Counted from the stretch's first letter, positions 1 through 8,387 are shown. The stretch is 64,000 nt of DNA from Tidjanibacter massiliensis (GCF_900104605.1 NZ_LT629960.1:992001-1056000); one strand, 5' to 3'. Notes: generated by a model from the sequence alone, not told the origin. Program-made: numbers and translations.

Positions 1-633
1 AATACGAAGCTGAACGACTCGACGGGCGACATCGACGCCCACCTGTGGAGCGGCCGCGACCACATCTTCGAGGAGATGGAGGGGCTGCGTTTCAAGATAG
101 GCCCGAAGTCGTTCTACCAGACCAACTCCGCACAGGCCTACGAGCTCTACAAGGTGGCCCGCAGTTTCGCGGGGCTGACGGGCGGGGAAACCCTCTATGA
201 CCTCTACACGGGCACCGGCACCATCGCCAACTTCGTCGCCCGCACCTGCCGGCAGGTGGTCGGCATCGAATACGTGCCGGAAGCCATCGAAGATGCAAAA
301 TGCAATTCCCGGCTGAACGGCATCGACAACACCGCATTTTTCGCGGGCGACATGAAAGATGTGCTCGACGACGCCTTCATCGCCCGGCACGGCAGGCCCG
401 ACGTGGTGATACTCGACCCGCCGCGGGCCGGCGTACACGAGGAGGTGCTGGAGACCATCAAACGGGCCGCCCCGCAGCGCATCGTCTACGTGAGCTGCAA
501 CCCCGCGACGCAGGCCCGCGACCTCGCCCTCCTCGCACCGCTGTACCGTGTGACCGCCGTACAGCCCGTGGATATGTTCCCGCACACGCACCACGTAGAA
601 AATGTCGTCCGGCTCGACAGGAATACCGACTAA
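1..633 (+). CDS. rlmD: 23S rRNA (uracil-5-)-methyltransferase RlmD-like, C-terminal part (5' end outside window)
   Basis: The reading frame is open from base 1, so the start lies upstream of the window. About 210 residues of the SAM-dependent RNA m5U methyltransferase domain are present. Visible motifs are a SAM-binding segment (DLYTGTGTIANF), the DPPRAG motif and SCNP with the catalytic cysteine of the TrmA/RlmD family (codons around 493-504). Known role of the family: methylation of a conserved uridine of 23S rRNA (RlmD) or tRNA (TrmA). The N-terminal TRAM and Fe-S regions would lie outside the window, so the choice between RlmD and other family members is not firm. The gene ends 13 bases before the next start. 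Confidence 0.85.
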   Translation, partial: NTKLNDSTGDIDAHLWSGRDHIFEEMEGLRFKIGPKSFYQTNSAQAYELYKVARSFAGLTGGETLYDLYTGTGTIANFVARTCRQVVGIEYVPEAIEDAKCNSRLNGIDNTAFFAGDMKDVLDDAFIARHGRPDVVILDPPRAGVHEEVLETIKRAAPQRIVYVSCNPATQARDLALLAPLYRVTAVQPVDMFPHTHHVENVVRLDRNTD

Positions 634-646
634 AAAACATACGACC

Positions 647-1549
647 ATGAAAAAAGCAACCATCGCCGCAGCGCTCATGCTCGCGGCACTGCCGCTCGCC
701 GCACAGCAGACGGGCGTTCGGGTAACCGCCCGCAATGCAGCAGACAATTCGCTGGCATTCGACGCCGCCATAACAGGATACGGCACCTTCACCATCCGCC
801 TGGCCGTCGCCGACATTCGCAACCATGCGGGAGACGACGCCCTCACGGTCACCGTCACCACCGGCAACGAAGGGGGCGAAATTCTTTCGATCGCTCCGCA
901 GGATGCCGCCCGACCCGTGACCGCCGACTTCTCATGGGACTGGATTAACGGAACGCTCGATGCCACGCCCGACCTCGGGTTCATCTACCGGCTGCCGATA
1001 GCCGCAGGAAAGAGCACGGCGGTGCGCTCGCTCACTCCTGCCGAAGCGGGGATGATGCGCGACAACATCGCCGATTTCCGCATGTGGGAGTTCGCCATGG
1101 AGCGGAACGAACCGGTATTTGCCATCCGAAAAGGGACGGTCATCCATGTAGAGGGCTACGACGCGGAGAACGGACAGGCAGGCGGCGGTACGATTATCGT
1201 CGAACATGCCGACGGGACGCAGGCACGCTATGCCTCGCTCCGCAGCGGTTCAGCCCTGGTCGCCCCGGGCGATACAATTTTTCCCGACACCCCGATAGCA
1301 CTGGCAGGCGAACTGCGCAGCGGAGGTTACGGTGTACAGGTAGGCCTGTACCGTTATGCCTCCAACCGCAACACCGCCCTCTATCCCCACATGATGGCCC
1401 AGACGGAGTTCATCAATCCCCTCTTCATGACCGCGACGGGCAACGGTCTGCTCACCGACGGTCAGCGGGCGACGGCCAAAACGACGAAAAAACTGTTGGA
1501 TGCCGAATCGGGCCGAACGAGTTTCTGGGAACGGGTATTCGGCCGCTGA
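647..1549 (+). CDS. exported M23/LytM-fold protein, probably catalytically inactive
   Basis: A 300-residue protein starting at ATG 647. The frame stays open upstream to 602, but the 647 start gives a clean signal peptide (MKKATIAAALMLAALPLAAQ), so I chose it. The C-terminal half has the M23 peptidase outline: GTVIHVEGYD, then GGGTIIVEHADG, YASLRSG, and an ending like the HxH region, GYGVQVGLYRY. In active M23 enzymes that last strand carries an HxH zinc motif; here it reads Q-V-G, and the first zinc-ligand H/D pair is also not evident. I infer a non-catalytic periplasmic peptidoglycan-associated domain or a regulator of other hydrolases. The 16-base gap after rlmD could allow co-transcription. 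Confidence 0.7.
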   Translation: MKKATIAAALMLAALPLAAQQTGVRVTARNAADNSLAFDAAITGYGTFTIRLAVADIRNHAGDDALTVTVTTGNEGGEILSIAPQDAARPVTADFSWDWINGTLDATPDLGFIYRLPIAAGKSTAVRSLTPAEAGMMRDNIADFRMWEFAMERNEPVFAIRKGTVIHVEGYDAENGQAGGGTIIVEHADGTQARYASLRSGSALVAPGDTIFPDTPIALAGELRSGGYGVQVGLYRYASNRNTALYPHMMAQTEFINPLFMTATGNGLLTDGQRATAKTTKKLLDAESGRTSFWERVFGR

Positions 1550-1562
1550 TGCAAAAGAAGCT

Positions 1563-2669
1563 CTATGAGCGGTCCCGATAGACCGCCGTGATTTCCCGGA
1601 AGAAGTGTTCGTAAGAGAGTGCTTCTTCCGCTTTTTTACGGGCGGCCGCCCCGAGCAACTCCCGCAGCTCCCTGTTCCGTATCAGTCCGCGCAGAGCCGC
1701 CGCCAAAGCCTCCGCATCGGAAGGCGGAATCAGTATGCCGTCCGTACCGGAAGCGACGAACTCCGGCTGGGCCCCGTTGTCGGTGGTAATCACTGCCCGG
1801 CCGGCCTGCATGAATTCGAGCACCGTAAGCCCGAAAGCCTCCTGCCCGACTGTCGGGACTACCCCAATATCGACCTGGCGCATAAACTGCGGCACATCGT
1901 CCAGAAAGCCCGTAAAAACGACCTTTCCGTCCAGGCCCAGCGCTTTCGCCCGGTCGCGAAGTCTCTGCTCATAGACCGGTTCTCCCTGCCCTGCGACCAA
2001 AAGTACGAAATCCTCCGACTTCAGCAGTGCAGCCGCATCAAGCAGCACCTCCACCCCCTTCTCCGGATGGAGACGGCCCGCATAAGCGACGACGACCGTA
2101 TCGGGCGGAATACCGTACCGCTGCCTCAGAACGACACCTCCGGTCTGCAGACGGCAGGGCGGAATACTATTGTGAATGACCGTCACGCTCCGCGCCGCTA
2201 TCTTCGGCGAAGAGGAGAGGAATACACGCCTGGCAAGTTCGGAGACGAAGACAATCCGGTCCGTCCGCCGGTACAGGTAGGAGTAGAGAAAATTCCTCTT
2301 CGCCGGCCGGACCAGGTGGCGCGTAAGGATAACCTTCGGTTTCCGGTCGGAAAGGGCACGGGCAAAGAGCGCAATGAAAGTATCCTTGAACTGATGGGTA
2401 TGGACGATATCGGCCTCGACGGATTCGATGAGCCGCTTCATCTTCAGGATGGAACGGAGACCGAAACGGCTGCGGAGCGGAAACTGCACGAGCGGACACC
2501 CCAGCGAAGCGGTTTTCCGGCGGATGACTTCGCTTTCGCGCGATACCAACTGCACGCCGTAGCCCTCCCTCTGCAATCTTTCCGCCAGGTCGTAGACGTA
2601 CTGTTCGCCTCCGCCCCAGCCGGCCGAGGCGAAGACCTGCACAACGGTTTGTTTTCCCCGCTCAGTCAT
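1563..2669 (-). CDS. glycosyltransferase family 4 (GT-B fold)
   Basis: A 368-residue cytoplasmic glycosyltransferase. The N-terminus has a glycine-rich acceptor loop (SAGWGGGEQYVYDLAERL). The C-terminal half has the GT4 nucleotide-sugar site: AGRLHPEKGVEVLLDA, then the E-x7-E motif in QEAFGLTVLEFMQAG. Known role of the family: transfer of a hexose from an NDP- or GDP-sugar to a lipid or glycan acceptor, typically in LPS core, O-antigen or capsule synthesis. The start lies 9 bases from the end of the GT2 gene on the same strand, so the two are almost certainly co-transcribed and act on one glycan. Donor and acceptor cannot be read from the sequence. Confidence 0.88.
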   Translation of the reverse strand: MTERGKQTVVQVFASAGWGGGEQYVYDLAERLQREGYGVQLVSRESEVIRRKTASLGCPLVQFPLRSRFGLRSILKMKRLIESVEADIVHTHQFKDTFIALFARALSDRKPKVILTRHLVRPAKRNFLYSYLYRRTDRIVFVSELARRVFLSSSPKIAARSVTVIHNSIPPCRLQTGGVVLRQRYGIPPDTVVVAYAGRLHPEKGVEVLLDAAALLKSEDFVLLVAGQGEPVYEQRLRDRAKALGLDGKVVFTGFLDDVPQFMRQVDIGVVPTVGQEAFGLTVLEFMQAGRAVITTDNGAQPEFVASGTDGILIPPSDAEALAAALRGLIRNRELRELLGAAARKKAEEALSYEHFFREITAVYRDRS

Positions 2670-2678
2670 ACCCGCGGA

Positions 2679-3527
2679 CTATTCGGTGGTCTCCCGGACG
2701 ATTCCGTACGGCGTCCGTCCTACCCGGTTCCGGGTATTCTCCTCGTACAGAATCCGATTCGCCTCGTTATGGATGTCCAGCCGCCTGTGCTTCTTATGGT
2801 ACACCGTGGCGTAATGGTTCATGACGAGCGGGCGGATACCGAGACGCACCAGCCGGTCTTCCAAATCGGTATCCTCGCCGGTTCCGGGATTTACATACCG
2901 TTCGTCGAACCCGTTGGCCTTGAGAAGGTCGGATTTGTACATGGAGAAATTACACCCCAATATCCCCTCGTAACGCTGGCGGATGAACCACCGACGCAAG
3001 GTCGGGGAGGTAATCCGGATACAGTTCTCCATATGTTTCTCTCCGCGCACGATGCCGGCATAGAGCAACGGCCACACCAATTTCCGCTCGAATCCCGGAG
3101 AAGCTACCTTCCCGACACTCATTCCCTCGGAGAGAACGGCCGGCAGGTCTACCCTCCGGCCGGCGACGACGAACCCTTCCCGCCGCGCCTTGCAGTGTTC
3201 CTCGACGAATTTCCGGTGCGGGATACAGTCGCCGTCCAGGAAAATCAGGTACTCCGTCCGACTCTGCACCACCGCCTTGTTGAGCATCCGGTTCTTGCGA
3301 AACCCGCAGTCCTCCTGCCAGAGATGAGTGACGGGAAAAGGTTGTCGGGCCATCAGCTCCTCCAGCCGGGCGACCACATCCTCCCGCGAACCGTCGTCCG
3401 CCACGATGACCTCGAAATCCTTAAAGGTCTGTTTCCCCAAAGCGACGAAAATCATCTCCAGCCAATCGATGCCGTTATAAAAAGGGATGATTATCGAAAC
3501 TGCCGTTTTTGCATCCATTGCGTCCAT
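2679..3527 (-). CDS. glycosyltransferase family 2 with galactosyltransferase-type C-terminus
   Basis: A GT-A protein of 282 residues from ATG 3527 (3518 is an equally good second start; the frame is open to 3599 but the -7 promoter element at 3543-3550 excludes that). Motifs: VSIIIPFYNG at the N-terminus, VIVADDGS, the DxD-type metal site FLDGDCIPH, and GTGEDTDLEDR near the C-terminus, which resembles the Glyco_transf_7C domain of galactosyl- and chondroitin-polymerase-like enzymes. It heads the two-gene glycosyltransferase operon with the downstream GT4 gene. A role in surface glycan synthesis is inferred. Confidence 0.87.
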   Translation of the reverse strand: MDAMDAKTAVSIIIPFYNGIDWLEMIFVALGKQTFKDFEVIVADDGSREDVVARLEELMARQPFPVTHLWQEDCGFRKNRMLNKAVVQSRTEYLIFLDGDCIPHRKFVEEHCKARREGFVVAGRRVDLPAVLSEGMSVGKVASPGFERKLVWPLLYAGIVRGEKHMENCIRITSPTLRRWFIRQRYEGILGCNFSMYKSDLLKANGFDERYVNPGTGEDTDLEDRLVRLGIRPLVMNHYATVYHKKHRRLDIHNEANRILYEENTRNRVGRTPYGIVRETTE

Positions 3528-3542
3528 GCATTTAACCGTCCG

Positions 3543-3550
3543 CAAAGATA
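3543..3550 (-). promoter_or_regulatory. Bacteroidota -7 element for the GT2-GT4 operon
   Basis: On the minus strand the bases read TATCTTTG, an exact match to the Bacteroidota primary-sigma -7 element TAnnTTTG, 15 bases before the GT2 start codon. I see no good TTTG -33 element at the usual 19-base spacing. Confidence 0.6.
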
Positions 3551-3599
3551 GGAAAAGATTGGAACATACGGGTCGAAAACGACCGCCGCACCACGACAC

Positions 3600-3632
3600 G
3601 ACCGCTCCGTATGCCGGAGTACCGGAGCGGTC
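3600..3632. terminator. hairpin between the SDR operon and the glycosyltransferase operon
   Basis: Perfect 10-base arms (3600-3609 and 3623-3632) around a 13-base loop. It lies about 190 bases past the stop of the reductase gene at 3826 and just upstream of the GT2 promoter. It may end transcription of the SDR operon, but there is no clear T run, so the function is uncertain. Confidence 0.35.
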
Positions 3633-3825
3633 ACCGACCCGAATGCATCGACTTTCCGAAAAACAACGGTTCTCCGGCCGTACCGTCAGGAAACTTTCCG
3701 GTTTGACTCCGAATAACGACTGCCCGCATCAAGAGCTCAACAGATATGGACAAAACCTCAAAACAGCGCCGCCAAAGCACCAATAATGGCCGACGGAAGG
3801 GGCACACAACGCAGCTTCGTCAACG

Positions 3826-4821
3826 TCATTTCGGTAACATCCCGTGTAAGCGGAACCAAGCAACGGCTTCATCGATTGCCTCGGCAAGAGGCCGGTAGTG
3901 CAGTTCCAGCTCCCGGATAGACTTAGCATTCGTGTAATAGTTGCCGATGCAAAGTATACGCATATTCGTACGCGAAACCTCGCTTCTCAGACCTGCTTTG
4001 CCCAGCAAATCTCCGATTGCACCGATAATGCGAAGCGACCAAGCAGGAATATGAATGAGATGCTGGCAATGCCCCGTGCGCTCAGCGAGCAGACGGTAGA
4101 ACTCCGCATAGGAATAATTCTCACCCGCAAGGAGGTATCGTTCTCCGCTATTCCCCCGCGCAAGGGCAGCAACGATGCCCCGAGCCACATCGTTGGCCGC
4201 GACAAAATTTTTGCCACCGGGCGGACAAAACACGATACGACGGCCATACCCCATCAGGATGATACGTCCCGAACTCGGTCGGGAATCCCATGCACCAATC
4301 ATGAAAGTGGGACAGACCGTCACAATTTCAACCTGATTCCGAAAATGCTCCAGCCGTTGCAACGCCTCGAACTTGCTCCTCGCATAGGCAGATTCGGTAA
4401 ACGGAGCGGCCATGGACCTCGTCTCATCGCCCGGCTGTCCTTTGGTACCATAAGCGAAAACATTCGCACTGGCGACATTGACAACTCGTTTCACACCACA
4501 CTCGGAAGCGAGTTCAACCAATCGCTCCGTCGCCGTCACATTCACCTGTTCGTAAGAATCATAAGAACCCGACTGCCCTGTTTTGGCAGCGCAATGCACC
4601 ACATAGTCGCACCCATGCATCGCCCGACGTAAAGTTTCTCTATCGGTAAATTCACCTTCGACAAGTTCCAGCGCCGGGTCTTCGACTCCCACATAGGAAC
4701 CGAGACAGCGAAGCAGACCCCGTACCGCATAACCGGCCGATAACAGCTCGCAAATCGTATGTGTCCCCAAGAGACTGTTGGCTCCGGTAATAAGAACAGT
4801 TTTCCCCATAACAAACTTCAT
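3826..4821 (-). CDS. extended SDR: NAD(P)-dependent epimerase/dehydratase or 3-beta-HSD-like reductase
   Basis: 331 residues from ATG 4821. The frame stays open to 4869, but that would overlap the upstream gene, while 4821 leaves a 19-base gap. The N-terminus has the Rossmann dinucleotide motif TGANSLLGTHT (GxxGxxG), and the YxxxK catalytic pair lies in ESAYARSKFEAL, so the core is intact. The overall pattern (VVHCAAKTG, then VNVASANVFAYG) resembles dihydroflavonol-4-reductase and 3-beta-hydroxysteroid dehydrogenase-like extended SDRs more than sugar epimerases. It is the last gene of an operon with a classical SDR and a LuxR-type regulator. The substrate is unknown. Confidence 0.82.
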   Translation of the reverse strand: MKFVMGKTVLITGANSLLGTHTICELLSAGYAVRGLLRCLGSYVGVEDPALELVEGEFTDRETLRRAMHGCDYVVHCAAKTGQSGSYDSYEQVNVTATERLVELASECGVKRVVNVASANVFAYGTKGQPGDETRSMAAPFTESAYARSKFEALQRLEHFRNQVEIVTVCPTFMIGAWDSRPSSGRIILMGYGRRIVFCPPGGKNFVAANDVARGIVAALARGNSGERYLLAGENYSYAEFYRLLAERTGHCQHLIHIPAWSLRIIGAIGDLLGKAGLRSEVSRTNMRILCIGNYYTNAKSIRELELHYRPLAEAIDEAVAWFRLHGMLPK

Positions 4822-4840
4822 TATAAACCATGGTCCGGCG

Positions 4841-5725
4841 TCACCGGGTCGGAACAGGCGGCACATCAAGCTCCCGAGCGACGACGCGCGACATCAGCCG
4901 GATACGGATAAATATAGGAATAAGCAGGAGCAACAATCCGTTGATGCGGTTCGACCAGCCGGGTAGAATGACCGCCTTGCGACGCAACAGTCCGCGGAGA
5001 CTAATGCGGGCCACCTTCTCGGGGGAAAGCAACCCCAGCCGGCCGAAGAATTTCTGTCGTTCGATACGGCCCGTTACCTCTCCATTGGTCTTCATCGGTC
5101 CGGGAGTAACGACGCTTACCGCAATTTTTGCACCGCGCAACTCTTCCCGCAAACCGAGCGAAAACTGGAGCACGAAACGCTTGGTGGCGGGATAAACCGT
5201 CTTGAAACCGGTTGGCGAAAAGGCCGCCATACTCGCTACATTGAGAATGAAAGCCTCGGGAGCACGTTGCAGATTCGGAAGCAGATAAAAGGTCAACAGC
5301 GTAGGAACCGAGACATTCAAGTGTAAGATGCGGTCAAGATAATCGGAAGTACAAGATGCGAAACGTCGTGTTCCGCCAGTCCCCGCATTATTAATCAGCA
5401 TGAAGAGCGGATAACCGGCATTGACATCCCGACAAAGGACACTCAATGCCTCTTCGTCGCACAAATCAATCTCGAAAGGAATACATCGCACCCCCAAACG
5501 CCGCGACTCGATAACCACCTCATTCAGACCGCTATCGGGCAATGAAACGAGCACTGTATCGATACCGCACCGGGCCAGTTCGAGAGCATAGCAACGTCCC
5601 AATCCCTGACTCGCACCCGTAACGAGCGCATAACGGCGTTCCTCACCAGCCACATCGGACTCCAGACCTGTCCCAAAATTCAGCGATACCCTCCTTCGAT
5701 GCATACGACAATTCTTTTCGGACAA
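4841..5725 (-). CDS. classical short-chain dehydrogenase, 3-ketoacyl/17-beta-HSD12-like
   Basis: 294 residues with an intact SDR core: the cofactor motif TGASQGLG at residues 36-43, NNAG in LINNAGTGG, and catalytic YxxxK in YPATKRF with the preceding Ser (NVASMAAFS). The pattern around the active site and the hydrophobic, basic C-terminus (LLLLLIPIFIRIR) resemble membrane-associated very-long-chain 3-ketoacyl-CoA reductase and 17-beta-HSD type 12 proteins. That assignment is from pattern memory only. The start could be residue 1 or the Met at residue 8 (base 5704). It follows the LuxR-type regulator by 38 bases and precedes the extended SDR by 19 bases. Confidence 0.82.
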   Translation of the reverse strand: MSEKNCRMHRRRVSLNFGTGLESDVAGEERRYALVTGASQGLGRCYALELARCGIDTVLVSLPDSGLNEVVIESRRLGVRCIPFEIDLCDEEALSVLCRDVNAGYPLFMLINNAGTGGTRRFASCTSDYLDRILHLNVSVPTLLTFYLLPNLQRAPEAFILNVASMAAFSPTGFKTVYPATKRFVLQFSLGLREELRGAKIAVSVVTPGPMKTNGEVTGRIERQKFFGRLGLLSPEKVARISLRGLLRRKAVILPGWSNRINGLLLLLIPIFIRIRLMSRVVARELDVPPVPTR

Positions 5726-5763
5726 AATTAGACTGTCGCAAAAAAGGGGGAAATACTGAAAAT

Positions 5764-6501
5764 TCAGTATTCAATCAACCCCAAAGACTGGCCGTACCGT
5801 ACGGCCTCATGCGAATTGTCCGCATTCAACTTCTCCAAGATATGCTGTCGGTAGGTGTTAACGGTATGGACGCTTATATGCAACATCTCCGATATCTCTT
5901 TGCTCAATTTACCTCGAGCAATCAAAGCCAATATCTCCAGCTCGCGTTTCGTCAAGATGGATTCGCTCTGAAAATACCGGATTAAGGGAGAAAACACCTC
6001 TCCTGTAACGGTATTGACAATCTGGTAATTGACCGTAAACGGCGGCAGTTGGTTGGGCGAAATTTCCAACACACACAATGTCAACCAGATATTACCTATC
6101 CGGTCGGTCTCCAACACCCGGAACGATTCGGTAACACGCCGGAACTTATCTCCCATCCTGACCCTGTACTCCCGTATCGTCTTCATGTGGGCGAAGTTTT
6201 TGTTGCCTTGAAATACATGTTTAAGGGATGCTATCGCATTCTTCAGCACGTCATCCAAATCATCGGGATGAACCTCCACTTCTCCGCTCCCGAACAGTCG
6301 CTTGTGATATTCCGACACATACACATGTTCATTACGGCAATTGTCGTAAATCGTAACGGCAACACACTGCAGTTCGTTCGACCGAGAAAACATGTCGATA
6401 TGTTGCTGTAACCGATTATAGTCCAAAAATCGTCCTTCAGGCCGCTGGGAATACATCAACTGTTTATATTCTTTTTCTATATCTTTTACCATCAACTCCA
6501 T
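5764..6501 (-). CDS. LuxR-family transcriptional regulator with N-terminal PAS-like sensor
   Basis: A 245-residue protein whose last 60 residues are a LuxR/GerE helix-turn-helix (LTKRELEILALIARGKLSKE, then HISVHTVNTYRQHILEKL). The N-terminal 170 residues look like a PAS-type ligand or redox sensor (VAVTIYDNCRNEHVYVSEYH and following). There is no phospho-acceptor receiver domain, so this is not a classic response regulator. The Met at 6501 or at 6492 could start translation; the promoter at 6514-6521 leaves only a very short leader. As first gene of the SDR operon it probably controls its own operon. Confidence 0.85.
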   Translation of the reverse strand: MELMVKDIEKEYKQLMYSQRPEGRFLDYNRLQQHIDMFSRSNELQCVAVTIYDNCRNEHVYVSEYHKRLFGSGEVEVHPDDLDDVLKNAIASLKHVFQGNKNFAHMKTIREYRVRMGDKFRRVTESFRVLETDRIGNIWLTLCVLEISPNQLPPFTVNYQIVNTVTGEVFSPLIRYFQSESILTKRELEILALIARGKLSKEISEMLHISVHTVNTYRQHILEKLNADNSHEAVRYGQSLGLIEY

Positions 6502-6513
6502 TCAAAGTCTTCA

Positions 6514-6521
6514 CAAATTTA
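6514..6521 (-). promoter_or_regulatory. -7 element of the LuxR-SDR operon
   Basis: Minus-strand TAAATTTG matches TAnnTTTG. It lies only 12 bases upstream of the 6501 start codon, so the transcript would have a very short leader or begin translation at 6492. Confidence 0.5.
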
Positions 6522-6713
6522 AGGAAAAGATTAGAACTTAACGGCCGAAAGCAACTGTACGCTCCGCAGCCGGAGCAGTCGCCGAAAGATAAGCCGCGAG
6601 TATGCTGGCATCTGAATGGTTGCCGCTCAGATTCTCTTTCCGCTGTGCGCACAGCACCGCATAAATACCCGCTTATCGCCACGAGCGCGAACAGGATTTA
6701 CACATCTGGCGTT

Positions 6714-6830
6714 TTGTTTTTGAAGTTTAGCGTATTCCCCATCGGTCACGGGTCGAGCCACTCGGTAAAGGCATCCTCGCCGGTCGTATCTTCCGCCCAC
6801 CGTGCTATCCGGTTCTTCGGAAAGCCGCCC
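6714..6830 (-). pseudogene. decayed, internally deleted copy of the CMD-cupin gene
   Basis: On the minus strand this segment resembles two separate parts of the intact CMD-cupin gene at 7558-8376. Bases 6714 to about 6775 match its last 19 codons (TEWLDP, then VTDGEY and LQK). Bases about 6770-6830 match its internal CMD region around 7975-8033 (WAEDTxGEDA). The roughly 360 bases between them are missing, with the join at the similar GEDA/GENA codons. One base is lost in a G run (three in place of four), which shifts frame between TEWLDP and VTDGEY, and the stop TAA has become CAA. It is not translatable as the parent protein. It lies downstream of the flavodoxin gene, on the same strand as the parent. 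Confidence 0.8.
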
Positions 6831-6838
6831 GTTGCCAC

Positions 6839-6876
6839 AAGGCGTGCCGGAGGACAATGGCTCTCCGGCACGCCTT
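6839..6876 (-). terminator. strong hairpin downstream of the redox operon
   Basis: Perfect 13-base arms at 6839-6851 and 6864-6876 with a 12-base loop, 100 bases beyond the flavodoxin stop and beside the CMD-cupin remnant. There is no T run on either strand, so Rho-independent termination is only a guess; it may stabilise the 3' end of the operon mRNA. I see nothing else between 6877 and the flavodoxin stop at 6976. Confidence 0.45.
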
Positions 6877-6975
6877 GCAGTCCGAACAACCCCGCACTCC
6901 TGCCGTTTCCTCTCGAAAAAGACCCTCCGTCCACGGGCCGGAAACCGTACGGATACCCCTTGTTCGTTCGGGCAG

Positions 6976-7545
6976 TCAATATCCCAACGCCTCCACCCAC
7001 TGCCGGACGGTCTGCTCGTCGGTACGGTTGAGCAACCTGCCCTTCTGCCAATTCAAACCGGGATAGGCTTTCTGCAACTCCGCCACGCTGTTGGCAATAC
7101 CGCTGCCGCCCGACGTAGCGAACGGAATGACCGTCCTGCCTTTCAAATCATGGCTTTCGATAAACGTATTGACGATTCTCGGAGCAAGGCCCCACCAAAT
7201 GGGATAGCCGATGAAAACGACATCGTAATCGGCGATTTTTCCCTTTTGACTCTTGATTGCAGGACGAGCTTTCTGGTCGTTCATCTCCACCGAACTGCGC
7301 GACTGCTTGTCGTTCCAGTTGAGGTCGGCATCGGTATAAGGCTGTGCTGGGGTAATGGCATAGAGTTCCCCGCCCGTTGCATGCGCCACCTTTTGGGCCG
7401 CACGCGCCGTTGTGCCCGTCGCAGAAAAGTAAGCAACGAGGATTTTATGATTCGATTGTCTGCTGTTCATATCCTGTTTTTGTTGTGCGGAAGTTGCGGT
7501 CGCCATACCGACGACCGACAACAATATCAATAAAAATTTATACAT
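6976..7545 (-). CDS. exported flavodoxin
   Basis: 189 residues: a signal peptide (MYKFLLILLSVVGMATATSA, then QQ) followed by a complete flavodoxin-like domain. The FMN phosphate loop is SATGTTARAA, and the flavin-flanking segments are FIGYPIWWGLAPR and FATSGGSGI. Flavodoxins are usually cytoplasmic electron carriers; a version with a signal peptide should act in the periplasm. It is the last gene of a tight four-gene operon (gaps of 11-12 bases) with the CMD-cupin protein, the flavin reductase-ABM lipoprotein and an acetyltransferase. Its electron donor and acceptor are unknown. Confidence 0.85.
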   Translation of the reverse strand: MYKFLLILLSVVGMATATSAQQKQDMNSRQSNHKILVAYFSATGTTARAAQKVAHATGGELYAITPAQPYTDADLNWNDKQSRSSVEMNDQKARPAIKSQKGKIADYDVVFIGYPIWWGLAPRIVNTFIESHDLKGRTVIPFATSGGSGIANSVAELQKAYPGLNWQKGRLLNRTDEQTVRQWVEALGY

Positions 7546-7557
7546 GGGAAATCCCTT

Positions 7558-8376
7558 TTATTTCTGAAGTTCGTCGTACTCCCCGTCGGTCACGGGGTCG
7601 AGCCATTCGGTAGAGGCGTTTTCTCCGGGAAGCTCAAAGGCGAGATGCGCGAACCAACTATCGGCCGCCGCGCCGTGCCAGTGCTTTACATTGGCAGGAA
7701 TGTGGATGACCGTGCCGGGAAGAATCTCTACCGCCGGTTTGCCCTCCTCCTGATACCAGCCGCGGCCGGCCACGCCGATAAGCATCTGCCCACCGCCCGT
7801 CGTCGCACGGTGGATATGCCAGTTGTTGCGGCATCCCGGTTCGAAGGTGACGTTGGAGATGCTCACCTGTTCCCGCGAGATTGGCGCGAGGTAACTGTTG
7901 CCGATGAAATACCGGGCATATGCCGTGTTCGGCTCACCGATGGGGAATATCATCTCCCGCTGGAAGGCCGCTTTCGCATCCTCGCCGGGCGTATCCTCCG
8001 CCCACACGTCTTTGGCGAGGCGGAAAGCCGCCCACGCCTTCGGCCAACCCGCGTAAAATCCGATATGGGTGATTATCTCCGCAATCTCGGTGCGGGTGAT
8101 GCCGTTTTTCTTCGCTTCCTGAAGATGGAAGCCCAGCGAGCTGTCGGTGATACCCTGACTGATGAGCGAGGTTATCGTCACCAGGCTGCGGTCGCGCAGC
8201 CCCAATTTGTCGGTACGGCTCCACACCTCACCGAAAAGGACATCGTCGTTGAGTTCCGCGAATTTGGGGGCGAAGTCACCCAACTGGTCGCGCCCCGCCG
8301 TCTGTACTATCTTTTCCTGTGCCATAACATTGAATGTTAAGATACTGAATAGTGAAACTAAAAGAATCTTCTTCAT
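7558..8376 (-). CDS. exported carboxymuconolactone decarboxylase-like / cupin two-domain protein
   Basis: 272 residues. The signal peptide is MKKILLVSLFSILTFNVMAQ. Residues about 35-130 form a CMD/AhpD-like helical domain (LRDRSLVTITSLISQGITDS, then AEIITHIGFYAGWPKAWAAF). Residues about 160-260 form a cupin (HIHRATTGGGQMLIGVAGRGWYQEEG is represented by HIHRATTGGGQML and GTVIHIPANVKHWHG), with histidines suited to metal binding. No CxxC of AhpD peroxidases is visible. CMD-cupin proteins occur across Bacteroidota, but their reaction is not established. The gene has an 11-base gap to the flavin reductase gene upstream and 12 to the flavodoxin. A broken partial copy lies at 6714-6830. Confidence 0.83.
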   Translation of the reverse strand: MKKILLVSLFSILTFNVMAQEKIVQTAGRDQLGDFAPKFAELNDDVLFGEVWSRTDKLGLRDRSLVTITSLISQGITDSSLGFHLQEAKKNGITRTEIAEIITHIGFYAGWPKAWAAFRLAKDVWAEDTPGEDAKAAFQREMIFPIGEPNTAYARYFIGNSYLAPISREQVSISNVTFEPGCRNNWHIHRATTGGGQMLIGVAGRGWYQEEGKPAVEILPGTVIHIPANVKHWHGAAADSWFAHLAFELPGENASTEWLDPVTDGEYDELQK

Positions 8377-8387
8377 AATCGCATGAT

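Noticed and set aside
1605-3551. Long plus-strand open frame of about 650 codons opposite the two glycosyltransferases
   Set aside because: It is antisense to two genes with clear motifs, and its translation is Arg/Pro-rich with no recognisable domain; long antisense frames are common in GC-rich DNA.
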